This document shows positions 9,205 through 16,975 of a stretch of 34,058 nt of DNA, in pieces. Source of the DNA: Candidatus Helarchaeota archaeon (GTDB lineage: Archaea; Asgardarchaeota; Lokiarchaeia; Helarchaeales; HEL-GB-A). The first letter of the stretch is position 1; each line of letters starts with the position of its first letter. The notes under the pieces were generated by a model. It saw nothing but the letters and a program-made list of their open reading frames with translations. It ran no database searches and was not told the origin of the DNA. A program made the position numbers and the translations under genes. Where the stretch lies: the NCBI GenBank assembly GCA_016840125.1, contig JAEOSY010000184.1, positions 1-34,058 of the forward strand, written 5' to 3'.

Positions 9205-9313
9205 AATTTTAGAAAATACCTCAATCCCCCCCAAAAATCTGTAGAGTTACAAAACACCGAGGACAAGATAAATAGACTTAGCTTGGTATCACTACAATTA
9301 AAGGTAAATCTAA

Positions 9314-10759
9314 ATGTCAAACAATACAAATGTAGATGTGGGCTCACAACATGCCGAATATGATGATACTGTACCAATTAAAGCAAAATTTGGCTTTGGG
9401 TTTGCTAATGCTGGAAATGCAATAATGTCCGCTATTGGTTTGGGAACGATTGATATCTATTACATCAAAGTATACGGGGCGGATCTATCTCTCTTAGCTT
9501 GGTCTTGGATGGCCTTTATAATTTGGAATATGATTAACGATCCCCTGATTGGTATAATTCAAGACCGAACTAAAACAAGGTGGGGGCGAAGAATACCGTA
9601 TCTACGGTTTGGTGCCATTCCTTACACTTTATCGTTCATTTTGGTATGGTTTCCATTCATGCACGGTGACATCGGATTATTTCTGAATCATTTTTTGATG
9701 TTATTTATTGTTGATACCTTCTTTAGTATGATAGGGCTCATAGGTTTTAGTCTGCCTGCTGAAATGGCAGTTACAGCAAAAGAGAGAACAAAAATTGCCA
9801 TATTTGGAGTAGTTTTTGGGGCAATTGGACTAATATTACGTTTTACGATTGAGCCTCTTTTTTTGGCTGGAGAACATCCAAATCCACTTCCTTTCCAGAT
9901 TGCGGTCACAATATTTGGTATTTCTGCAGGGTTGTTAATATTTGTAAGTAGTTATTACATCAAGGAAAATTTATATACACAAAGGGAAGAAGCATACGGA
10001 TTCGTGAAAAGTATTATTGAAACCTTTAAGAATCGGGCCTTTTTGATAATTGAAGTTGCTATATTTTTCATGGTTATCTTGTCTGAAACGATAATGAACG
10101 GATTTATCTACCTATTCGATTACGTCCTTATATTTTCTGAATTATCGTTCATTTTCTTCTTTATCGCTCTCCTTATCTTAGTACTTTTAATAATGTGGAT
10201 AATGAAAAAGATTGACCGCTGGGGGCTTAAGAAAGTCTTGATCATTGGTAATTTAATTGGTCTGATTGGTTTTATCTTGGCCTTAGTTGTTGGATTGGTA
10301 TTTAATTCAAGGATTCCGTTTGAATTGGCTGTTTTTGGAATTAGTCTTATTAGTCTGGGTTTGTTATTTTTCATGATTTATCAAGCCCCACTGGTGGGGG
10401 AGGCCATCGATTACGATGAGCTACGAACCGGTAAAAGAAGAGAATCCACCTATGCCGGGGTGAACGCCTTTATCACGAAGCCGGCAGTTTCGATCGCTCA
10501 TGCATTGATATTATGGATACTCGTAATTTTCGGTTTTCAGAAAGGCGGATCGGTGTCTGAACAACCGGCATCCGTTTCCACCGGAGTTTTAATTGCCTTG
10601 ACAATTGTACCTATTATATGTATCATCATTACGGTCATCGCCTTATACTTTTATCCACTTGAGGGCAAGGATTGGCAAATTAAGAAACGTCACATCCAAG
10701 AGGTACATCGGCAAAAGGAGAAAGCGTATTTGGAAAGCTTAAAGAAAAAAGATGGTTAA
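9314..10759 (+). CDS. GPH-family sugar:cation symporter (MelB-like, MFS)
   Basis: The 481-residue polytopic protein has about 12 hydrophobic segments. The family signature NDPLIGIIQDRTKTRWGRR (residues 75-93) contains the acidic positions D76 and D84, matching the region that binds cation and sugar in MelB. The N-terminus (FGFGFANAGNAI) and the YAGVNAFITKP region are also typical of glycoside-pentoside-hexuronide transporters. These carry sugars into the cell with Na+ or H+. It follows the GH36 gene on the same strand by about 110 bases, with its own possible TATA (near 9264-9273) and AAAGGTAAAT before the ATG. Alpha-galactosides are the likely cargo because of the neighbour; that is an inference. 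Confidence 0.92.
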   Translation: MSNNTNVDVGSQHAEYDDTVPIKAKFGFGFANAGNAIMSAIGLGTIDIYYIKVYGADLSLLAWSWMAFIIWNMINDPLIGIIQDRTKTRWGRRIPYLRFGAIPYTLSFILVWFPFMHGDIGLFLNHFLMLFIVDTFFSMIGLIGFSLPAEMAVTAKERTKIAIFGVVFGAIGLILRFTIEPLFLAGEHPNPLPFQIAVTIFGISAGLLIFVSSYYIKENLYTQREEAYGFVKSIIETFKNRAFLIIEVAIFFMVILSETIMNGFIYLFDYVLIFSELSFIFFFIALLILVLLIMWIMKKIDRWGLKKVLIIGNLIGLIGFILALVVGLVFNSRIPFELAVFGISLISLGLLFFMIYQAPLVGEAIDYDELRTGKRRESTYAGVNAFITKPAVSIAHALILWILVIFGFQKGGSVSEQPASVSTGVLIALTIVPIICIIITVIALYFYPLEGKDWQIKKRHIQEVHRQKEKAYLESLKKKDG

Positions 10760-10797
10760 AATTACACTTCAAAATAAGGCTTCTCTTATAATTGAGT

Positions 10798-11424
10798 TCA
10801 AATACTAATTAAAACCTCAAGTAGCAATAAAATTCCCATTATAATAAAAAAAACTCCTGTGCCTAATTCAATCCACTTTTTAGGTAGTTTCTTTGATATC
10901 AAACCACCTAAATAGGCACCAATAAAACAGAGTAATGAGAGCGATAAGACGGCTCCTAACCCAACTTCGAAAGGCGCAATGTAATTTGCCGTTAAGGTAA
11001 TGGTCATGATTTGAGTTTTATCACCAAACTCCATTAAAAATACGCTAAGTAATGAGAAAAAAAACACACTTTTTATTTTGATCTGGGACTTTTTTGGTAG
11101 TTCAGAATCCTCTCCTCCCTCAATATTTGAGTGATTTTGATCTCTATAGAATTTTACCAAAGTAAATGCTCCAAAAAGAAAAAAAATGATAATTCCAAAA
11201 ATTTCAATCCAGATTAAAGGAATAAAATATGTAAATGAGATGCCCAAAAGAATTCCAATTATCGCCACTAAGGAAATCCCTATGGATGCAGCAACTCCAA
11301 TTTTTAATGGCTTTTTTTCCCGTGCAGATAGGGCGATTACCATTAACTGGGTTTTGTCACCTAGTTCCGCCAAAAAGATTAGTCCAAATGAAATCAAAAA
11401 CGCCTCTAAATTGAAATTACTCAT
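10798..11424 (-). CDS. UPF0016/GDT1 (TMEM165) family divalent-cation transporter
   Basis: The 208-residue membrane protein contains the twin family motif E-x-G-D-K-T-Q twice: ELGDKTQ at 20-26 and EFGDKTQ at 132-138. Each starts a three-helix repeat, and the halves are joined by a charged loop (about 93-118). Family members (yeast Gdt1, human TMEM165, bacterial MneA/Mnx) export Mn2+ or exchange Ca2+/Mn2+ for protons; the two motifs line the transport site. It converges with the symporter gene and diverges from the methyltransferase, so it is probably monocistronic. The metal preference cannot be told from sequence. Confidence 0.93.
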   Translation of the reverse strand: MSNFNLEAFLISFGLIFLAELGDKTQLMVIALSAREKKPLKIGVAASIGISLVAIIGILLGISFTYFIPLIWIEIFGIIIFFLFGAFTLVKFYRDQNHSNIEGGEDSELPKKSQIKIKSVFFFSLLSVFLMEFGDKTQIMTITLTANYIAPFEVGLGAVLSLSLLCFIGAYLGGLISKKLPKKWIELGTGVFFIIMGILLLLEVLISI

Positions 11425-11530
11425 TGATTTTTACCTTTTGCGCGTTATTAATCAATCAAATTCTTCGAGTTATTTAGATTTTTACCAAAGAGGATTTAAG
11501 TTTTAAGCATAATTTATTTAGGTTAGAGCA

Positions 11531-12205
11531 ATGCCTCAACCTAAACCAAATATCTGTAGAGTAAGTCGCCCTCGAGAGCAAGCAAAGTCCATTTATAATC
11601 GATTAAGTCGATGGTATGATATGATTTCTGGATCTAGCGAGGGAAAAATTAGTATTATTGGCTTAGAAATGTTAAAAGTTAAAGAAAACGAAATTATACT
11701 TGAGGTAGGATCTGGAACTGGTCGTGCTATTATAGATTTAGCACAATCGGTTGGAGATTCAGGAAAAGTATACGGAATCGATATTTCTGATGGAATGCTT
11801 CAAGTTACGCATTCCAAAGTCCAAAAGGCTGGACTCTCAAACAGAACGGAGTTAATTCTTGGAGACTTCATTCAATATCCCTTTAATCCGGATTTCTTCG
11901 ATGCTATCTTCATTAGCTTCACATTAGAGCTCTTTGATACACCTGATATTCCTAGGGTTTTAAAGAAATGTCTTACACTGCTTAAACCACATGGGCGTTT
12001 ATGTGTCGTTTCTTTAGCTAAGAGGAATAAACCACTGACTAGACTTTATGAACTAGCACACATCTTATTCCCGAATTTTCTTGATTGTCGTCCTATTTAT
12101 CCCCTACAAGCAGTGAGAGAGGCTGGATTTCACATTACTACTGTTGAAGAACTTTCTATGTGGGGAATTGCTGTTGAGATCGTATTAGCAGAAAAAATGG
12201 CGTGA
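11531..12205 (+). CDS. Class I SAM-dependent methyltransferase (UbiE/COQ5-like)
   Basis: The 224-residue protein has the Rossmann-type SAM fold. Motif I is EVGSGTG at 58-64, followed by the acidic ribose-binding strand VYGIDIS and the GDF motif. The preceding segment (QAKSIYNRLSRWYDMISG) is typical of UbiE-like enzymes, and VLKKCLTLLKPHGRLCVVS is the usual post-IV block. Such enzymes methylate quinones, lipids or other small molecules; the substrate is unknown. The start ATG follows AGGTTAG about 9 bases upstream. Two hairpins follow the stop, the second with a T-run. It is likely a single-gene unit. Confidence 0.88.
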   Translation: MPQPKPNICRVSRPREQAKSIYNRLSRWYDMISGSSEGKISIIGLEMLKVKENEIILEVGSGTGRAIIDLAQSVGDSGKVYGIDISDGMLQVTHSKVQKAGLSNRTELILGDFIQYPFNPDFFDAIFISFTLELFDTPDIPRVLKKCLTLLKPHGRLCVVSLAKRNKPLTRLYELAHILFPNFLDCRPIYPLQAVREAGFHITTVEELSMWGIAVEIVLAEKMA

Positions 12206-12256
12206 AAACTTAGATTTCACGACAAATATATGATCTTTTTGATAGATCCTTTTTTT
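12201..12256 (+). terminator. Double hairpin with T-run after the methyltransferase gene
   Basis: CGTGAAA (12201-12207) pairs with TTTCACG (12215-12221) around the stop codon. GATCT (12232-12236) then pairs with AGATC (12244-12248) and is followed at once by CTTTTTTT. Archaeal termination mainly needs the T-run; the hairpins are an extra feature. Confidence 0.5.
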
Positions 12257-12293
12257 ATTTACCTCTATTCAATAAAACATAGGTGAATACAAA

Positions 12294-12806
12294 ATGAATA
12301 AAACATTAATTTGTTTAGTAGGTACAACTATCCTTATCACAATCATTACTATCATAGAGTTTTTCATATTTGGTGGCTGGACCACACCGTTTGTGATTTC
12401 CAACTGGATTATGGGGTTTAGTTTTTTCTTTTGGATCAACCGGGACGATAATTATATCAATAGTATAATAGTTTCGGTTTTTTTACCTGCTGTCTTTATT
12501 GAAGGAGTTTTATGGGGAATTGGCCTTTGGTATGATTATCAACACATTCCAATACTCATTGCATCATTCTATATCTTCTGGAGGAAAAAAGAGTTCGTAA
12601 ATTTTCGCTATGTAATATTAGCAACTGTCTTCGTTACTACTTGGGTACTTACAGTATATTTTACAGGACTCGCTTACCATGATGTAGGCTTTGCCACTGT
12701 GAATCTTCATGGTATGACACATGATTGGTACCCCTATTTTGGGCTGCCAATAGTAATCGTTCTGAATTGTGTTGTCGTCTATTTATTAGTAAAAAAAGAA
12801 AATTGA
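12294..12806 (+). CDS. Multi-pass membrane protein of unknown function
   Basis: The 170-residue protein has about five hydrophobic segments (near residues 5-26, 33-48, 58-78, 103-128 and 150-166) joined by short loops, with aromatic-rich stretches (FFFWIN, WGIGLWYDY) and an HGMTHDWYPYFG loop before the last helix. I do not recognise the family. An excellent ribosome binding site, AGGTGAAT, precedes the ATG by about 8 bases. It lies between the methyltransferase and an oppositely oriented membrane protein gene whose end is 14 bases away. Confidence 0.8.
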   Translation: MNKTLICLVGTTILITIITIIEFFIFGGWTTPFVISNWIMGFSFFFWINRDDNYINSIIVSVFLPAVFIEGVLWGIGLWYDYQHIPILIASFYIFWRKKEFVNFRYVILATVFVTTWVLTVYFTGLAYHDVGFATVNLHGMTHDWYPYFGLPIVIVLNCVVVYLLVKKEN

Positions 12807-12820
12807 AAAGAATTAATTCC

Positions 12821-14092
12821 TTAAAAAAATAAATTGCTTACTTGGATAATAGCTTCTACCATAAGCGGTAAGGAAATCGCTAGAAAGGCTTTCCAGAGAA
12901 TCCCAGTATCCCAAGGCCAGTCGCGCAATTCTTCAATTTGTTCATTAAGGGCATTTAAAACCAAAAGTCTATCAACTAATTCAACACTAGCCCCATCTGG
13001 ATTTTCCCTGAACTTCTTATACTCCTTATCGAACGTTAGTTGGACCTCTTTGAGTTTTTCATCTTTGTTTGTGATGCATTCTGTATGGACCGATCTTAGC
13101 GGAATTATAAAAACCAAAATTGTCGATATACAAATCAGAACTGAATACACGATTAACAATGGAAGTGCAAATCCGAATGTTGGTGGATTATAAATATAGA
13201 GTGTAGTTATCGCGATTATTAATGTAGTCATATTTAACGCCCATGCAAAAACATTTTTTAAAGCCAATTCTCCGAGCGGACGTAATCCTCCTGACCCGTC
13301 AGGGTGCAGCATTGAAGATTTAACCTTCCATTTACTCATAATATAAATGATTAGAGCCACACCTAGACAATTAACTACCAATAACCCTAACCCAATAAAC
13401 ATAGGTATTTTAGTAGCTAAATCCATAACTCCTGATTCAACTAAGGTTCCAGACACAAATCTACCAATATAGGAATGAAGGTTAAAAGTACCCGTTGCAA
13501 TCGCAATTGGATTTATTACGAACCATAGAATCCCAACAATTATTATAATTGAAATCCATTTTCTTCCAAACATTCTCCCGATCCATTTATCAACATTTTT
13601 ACGGTAATCTCCGATAATACTCTCTCTTTTACTTCGGATTTGATCTCCGGTTGCTGCATATTTGGCATACCATTTTTCTATACCATCTAAATCAATCTGA
13701 TGTTTTAAGAGTTCACCTTGCTTAGTTCCCTCTACCTCTCCCAAAAAGGTATCTCGTGCCTTTATTGCCTGTAAAAATAGTCTCCGACTGAAGATCAATG
13801 CTATGAGGAGAGGAAGGATATAACAAAAGTATTCAACAAAACGTGCAAAATTAGTGAAGAGAAGATCTAAGAGATTAGTTCCCACAAGCCATGAGGAGAT
13901 CACAAAGGTAACTACCACAAATCCAAATATAATGAATACAAGAGAATAATATTTTCGAGCCGACTTACCAAGAAATGCTAATAAGAAGTTTTTAGTATTA
14001 TAATCATCCTCGGATACATGGTACTCGTGTTTTGCCAGATTCTTTTCATCGATACGTTGCATGAGACCCCGTATAAATTTCGTTTTTGACAT
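12821..14092 (-). CDS. Large multi-pass membrane protein of unknown function
   Basis: The 423-residue protein has a charged cytoplasmic-looking N-terminus (1-48), two helices near 50-72 and 85-103, a long soluble section (about 105-175) and further helices to the C-terminus. A conserved-looking loop HPDGSGGLRPLG lies between membrane segments, and a charged amphipathic section (KEVQLTFDKEYKKFRENPDG to ELRDWPWD) precedes the last helix. The loop and the late PWD motif resemble uncharacterised bacterial and archaeal integral-membrane families, but I cannot name one. A TATA box lies so close upstream that the transcript should be nearly leaderless. It diverges from the deacetylase-fold gene. Confidence 0.82.
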   Translation of the reverse strand: MSKTKFIRGLMQRIDEKNLAKHEYHVSEDDYNTKNFLLAFLGKSARKYYSLVFIIFGFVVVTFVISSWLVGTNLLDLLFTNFARFVEYFCYILPLLIALIFSRRLFLQAIKARDTFLGEVEGTKQGELLKHQIDLDGIEKWYAKYAATGDQIRSKRESIIGDYRKNVDKWIGRMFGRKWISIIIIVGILWFVINPIAIATGTFNLHSYIGRFVSGTLVESGVMDLATKIPMFIGLGLLVVNCLGVALIIYIMSKWKVKSSMLHPDGSGGLRPLGELALKNVFAWALNMTTLIIAITTLYIYNPPTFGFALPLLIVYSVLICISTILVFIIPLRSVHTECITNKDEKLKEVQLTFDKEYKKFRENPDGASVELVDRLLVLNALNEQIEELRDWPWDTGILWKAFLAISLPLMVEAIIQVSNLFF

Positions 14093-14114
14093 GGTTCAAA
14101 AATATCAAATTAAG

Positions 14115-14128
14115 TATTTATAAATTTT
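14115..14128 (-). promoter_or_regulatory. TATA box in the divergent promoter region
   Basis: An AT-only box read leftward as AAATTTATAAATA lies about 25-30 bases before the ATG at 14092, predicting a leaderless or nearly leaderless message for the membrane protein. Because the box is nearly symmetrical it might also serve the rightward deacetylase-fold gene, with a leader of about 50 bases. Confidence 0.45.
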
Positions 14129-14197
14129 AAGATCGTAGTCTGAGGTAAATCTACATGCCTTAGAGAAAAAAATCAATGAAAAATGTTGGGATGAATA

Positions 14198-15043
14198 TTG
14201 AATAAGATTACTGCTGTCTATTTCCATGAGCTCTATAACCGGAAAATTTGGGATATCATTAATAATAAATTTCAAAATTTTCCCAAAATGATGGATAAGG
14301 AATTAAAGTTACCAAATGTAGAATTAATTGAACCTCCTGCTGCCACGGAAGATCTTTTGTTAAAAACGCATACTGAGGCATATTTTAATAGACTAAAACA
14401 ACGTTGGGATTATGAGGGTGCACGATTAACTGTTGGAGGTTGTGCTGATGCAGCTCATCGCATCATGAAGGGTGAATTTCGGAATACGCTATGTTTTGGT
14501 GTTGCAGCTGGTCACCATGCAGAAAAAGATTCTGCATGGGGTGGGACATATGCTTCAGTCTCCGGCGGGATCCTTGCTACTCTGGAAGCGGAATACGGGT
14601 CTGAGGTGAAAATTGCTATCTTAGATACGGATAGCCACCATGGAAATGGCACACGAAACGTAACCTTTGGTCATCAGAATGTGCTTCATATATGTTTTTG
14701 TAGTATGGACCGCGTGGAAGATAGCAACACAAAAATTTGCATCAATTCTGGTTTTAACACAACTGATGAGGCGTATTTACAAAAAATAGAGGAACGGTTT
14801 ATTTCTAACATAAAGGAATTCAAACCAGCTATTATCATTCATTTACTTGGACATGATACTGCAACAGGTGATTATGGCTCTAGAGGTCTCAGTAGAGAAT
14901 TCTTTCTTAAATTAGTAGATAAAGTGAAACAGAGCGCAGATGATATTTGTGGGGGAAAATATCTTATAAACACCCACGGGGGCTCCAATTTAACGATTTG
15001 TGAATATATTCATCCTAGAATTATACGGATCTTAGCTGATTAA
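14198..15043 (+). CDS. Histone-deacetylase-fold (arginase/deacetylase superfamily) protein
   Basis: The 281-residue protein has the superfamily landmarks. AGHHAE (104-109) matches the active-site His pair of HDACs (H106, H107). ILDTDSHHGNGT (141-152) gives zinc ligands D145 and H147, and LLGHD supplies the third, D220. Classical members remove acetyl groups from lysine or polyamines, or act on acetoin metabolism. Here the usual GGY catalytic Tyr motif near the C-terminus reads HGGSN, with S263 in place of Tyr, so activity may be altered or use another donor. The start is a TTG at 14198, forced by an in-frame TGA at 14192; GGGATGA is just upstream. The protein is shorter than typical HDACs (about 350-380). 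Zinc binding is likely; the substrate is unknown. Confidence 0.85.
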   Translation: MNKITAVYFHELYNRKIWDIINNKFQNFPKMMDKELKLPNVELIEPPAATEDLLLKTHTEAYFNRLKQRWDYEGARLTVGGCADAAHRIMKGEFRNTLCFGVAAGHHAEKDSAWGGTYASVSGGILATLEAEYGSEVKIAILDTDSHHGNGTRNVTFGHQNVLHICFCSMDRVEDSNTKICINSGFNTTDEAYLQKIEERFISNIKEFKPAIIIHLLGHDTATGDYGSRGLSREFFLKLVDKVKQSADDICGGKYLINTHGGSNLTICEYIHPRIIRILAD

Positions 15044-15183
15044 TTCTCAAAAATTTCATCAAAAAGCTCTTTCATTCCATTTAAGAGTTTAATCCATGTA
15101 AATGTTGCATAACACTTAAATTTCTAAACCTTGTTATTTTTTAATTATCAAGTAAAGAGAATTACTCTTTTCGAGGTTATTTA

Positions 15184-16179
15184 ATGTCGATTGAATGGGA
15201 CAAAGTAATAAGCAAACCAACTAAATCGTTCAAAGTAGAAGGTCAAAAATTATTAGAATTCCGGACGAAAATCGAAGCCCAAGAGCGAAAAATTGCCGAC
15301 TTAACCAAAACCAGTAATGATTTAAAATCCAAAGTGTCCTCCCTGGAGTCGAAAGTCGCCTCCTTAGAGTCCCAAATAAAGGGTAAAACTGAAAATGTTA
15401 GTAGCTTAGAAGGTGAAATTGGTCCTCTTAAAAATACCCTTTCGAGTAAAGAGGCGGAAAATTCAGATTTAAAAAGCGAAATTGCAGATCTAAAAACTAA
15501 AGTATCTGGGTTAGAGGACCAGGTGGCTGCAATCCCTAGTTTAGAAAAGGAACTAGAAGATAAATCCTCTTCGCTTACAAGTCTACAAAGTCAGATTGAG
15601 TCTCTCCAAAACGACCTCAAATCAAAAGAAACTGCTCTTAACGATAAGGATAGTACAATCGCAGATTTAAATGCAAAAATTGAAGAGCTTAAAGAACTAG
15701 TTCCTAAAAAACAGGTGATCATAAAGCCAGACGAGATCGTTAAGGGTGCGGGCTGTCCCAAATGTGGTTGGACAACCGTGGAAGAATACAAGTTTATTGA
15801 TGGGAAGAAGACACTCACTCGGAAATATTGCCCCAATACATTCTGTAATTGGTCACTTAGGATAGATGAGCTAGAAGCAAAAATCACCGTAAGCGACGCA
15901 GCTATTGAAGAGGAAGCTGAAATCCTGAGAATATACAAGGTCCAAAAGGATCAACTTGAAGAGGTTCCAAAATTTGACAGCTCCATGGTCGGAATTATCG
16001 GGGATCCCGCTCAGAATACCGTGTGGATCTGGAAAGGGAACGAATCAAACCGATTTGAATACGCCGAAGCCACGGGTTTAGCCGTAACAGTAAAGAATGC
16101 TATTATTCATAAGCCTAATGCTAACGTAATTCGGATTAATGAAGGCGAAGAACCAGATAACTTTCCAAAACTAGAATAA
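15184..16179 (+). CDS. Coiled-coil, zinc-ribbon and gelsolin-like domain protein
   Basis: The 331-residue protein has three parts. Residues about 20-175 form a long heptad-repeat coiled coil (rich in Lys, Glu, Ser, Leu). A zinc ribbon follows with C191, C194, C216 and C221. Residues about 258-331 look like one gelsolin-type domain: a strand with TVWIWKGNES, a helix with EYAEATGLAVTVKNAI and the closing NVIRINEGEEPDNF, the same order as W-x-G, the A-rich helix and the E-G-x-E-P-x-x-F end of gelsolin repeats. In eukaryotes and Asgard archaea such domains bind or sever actin. The single domain fused to a coiled coil suggests an oligomer that could bridge filaments; that is an inference. GAGGT precedes the ATG by about 8 bases. 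No membrane segment is seen, so it is cytoplasmic. It is flanked by a gene ending on the opposite strand and appears monocistronic. Confidence 0.88.
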   Translation: MSIEWDKVISKPTKSFKVEGQKLLEFRTKIEAQERKIADLTKTSNDLKSKVSSLESKVASLESQIKGKTENVSSLEGEIGPLKNTLSSKEAENSDLKSEIADLKTKVSGLEDQVAAIPSLEKELEDKSSSLTSLQSQIESLQNDLKSKETALNDKDSTIADLNAKIEELKELVPKKQVIIKPDEIVKGAGCPKCGWTTVEEYKFIDGKKTLTRKYCPNTFCNWSLRIDELEAKITVSDAAIEEEAEILRIYKVQKDQLEEVPKFDSSMVGIIGDPAQNTVWIWKGNESNRFEYAEATGLAVTVKNAIIHKPNANVIRINEGEEPDNFPKLE

Positions 16180-16235
16180 ATTCTATTTTTTTTTTCCTTC
16201 TTACCTTCATATTTTTCCTGCATTTCACTCGTGAT

Positions 16236-16790
16236 TCATTGTAATTTTAACTTGAAATGTCTAACACCGAATTGATCCTCTTTTTTAATTTGATCAAATC
16301 CACCTTCGCCCATTAATTGGAGCATTTTTTTGTTCTCAAGGAAAATATCGCCATGGACCTTTTTGATCTTTCGTTTAATCATAATACCAAGGATATGGAT
16401 TAGCATCTTCGTACCCAAACCCTTTCCTTGCATCGAATCTGCCACGATAACCGCTAGTTCAGCTTCATCTGGGGCGGGATCTAATACATATCGGGCAACC
16501 CCAACCATTTTTTCGTTTTCATCTTCTTCTATAATAGCTACAATCGCGAAATTGTTAATATAATCAATGTTAGTGTATTTTTTAATCATTTTTTGAGATG
16601 GTTCTCTTTTAGAGGTAAAGAATCGATAATATTTACTCATTGTACTTAGTGAATTGTAGAGGTCAATCCACATCTCCGCATCAGATGGTTTAATTGGGCG
16701 CAAGAACACTCGACTGCCATCTCGTATCCGAACCCACTTTTCAAATTTTTTTGGATATACTCCTGCTTCCGGCTTTGTCATATTTCTCAC
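16236..16790 (-). CDS. GNAT acetyltransferase, Pat-like
   Basis: The 184-residue protein has a GNAT fold with the acetyl-CoA pyrophosphate loop QGKGLG at 121-126. The N-terminal half (RDGSRVFLRPIKPSDAEMW, then LSTMSKYYRFF) resembles the GNAT domain of protein lysine acetyltransferases such as Pat/Pka that modify acyl-CoA synthetases. That would fit a genome with acyl-CoA enzymes nearby, but the target is not shown. Two in-frame ATGs (16790 and 16781) compete as start; neither has a strong ribosome binding site. It converges with the gelsolin-like gene across a T-rich spacer. Confidence 0.88.
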   Translation of the reverse strand: MRNMTKPEAGVYPKKFEKWVRIRDGSRVFLRPIKPSDAEMWIDLYNSLSTMSKYYRFFTSKREPSQKMIKKYTNIDYINNFAIVAIIEEDENEKMVGVARYVLDPAPDEAELAVIVADSMQGKGLGTKMLIHILGIMIKRKIKKVHGDIFLENKKMLQLMGEGGFDQIKKEDQFGVRHFKLKLQ

Positions 16791-16891
16791 ATATACTCAT
16801 TGTCTTTAATTTAAATAAATATAGTCTCAGTTTTTCTCTTGTTAGAATAGAGAAACCTACAAATAGTTCAACATTAAACGTTCCATTAACA

Positions 16892-16920
16892 CCCAATTGT
16901 AAAATTGGGCACGTATAAAA
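16892..16920 (+). promoter_or_regulatory. Palindrome plus TATA box before the acyl-CoA dehydrogenase gene
   Basis: A perfect inverted repeat, CCCAATT (16892-16898) and AATTGGG (16903-16909) around GTAA, sits three bases before the TATA box GTATAAAA (16913-16920). Transcription should start near 16943. AGGAG at 16963-16967 is well placed for the ATG at 16976. The palindrome covers the position where TFB binds and could be an operator or activator site. Confidence 0.55.
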
Positions 16921-16975
16921 GGAGAAAAATAACATATCTTAAAGACTTTTAACATAATTTAAAGGAGAAATAATT

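Noticed and set aside
9021..9377. 118-codon leftward ORF spanning the GH36/symporter junction
   Set aside because: It is antisense to the GH36 end and the symporter start; no family pattern.
12834..13193. 119-codon rightward ORF
   Set aside because: It is antisense to the long membrane protein gene; composition reflects the complement of that gene.
15591..15938. 115-codon leftward Ser-rich ORF
   Set aside because: It is the complement of the coiled-coil section; the Ser/Leu richness comes from the opposite strand.
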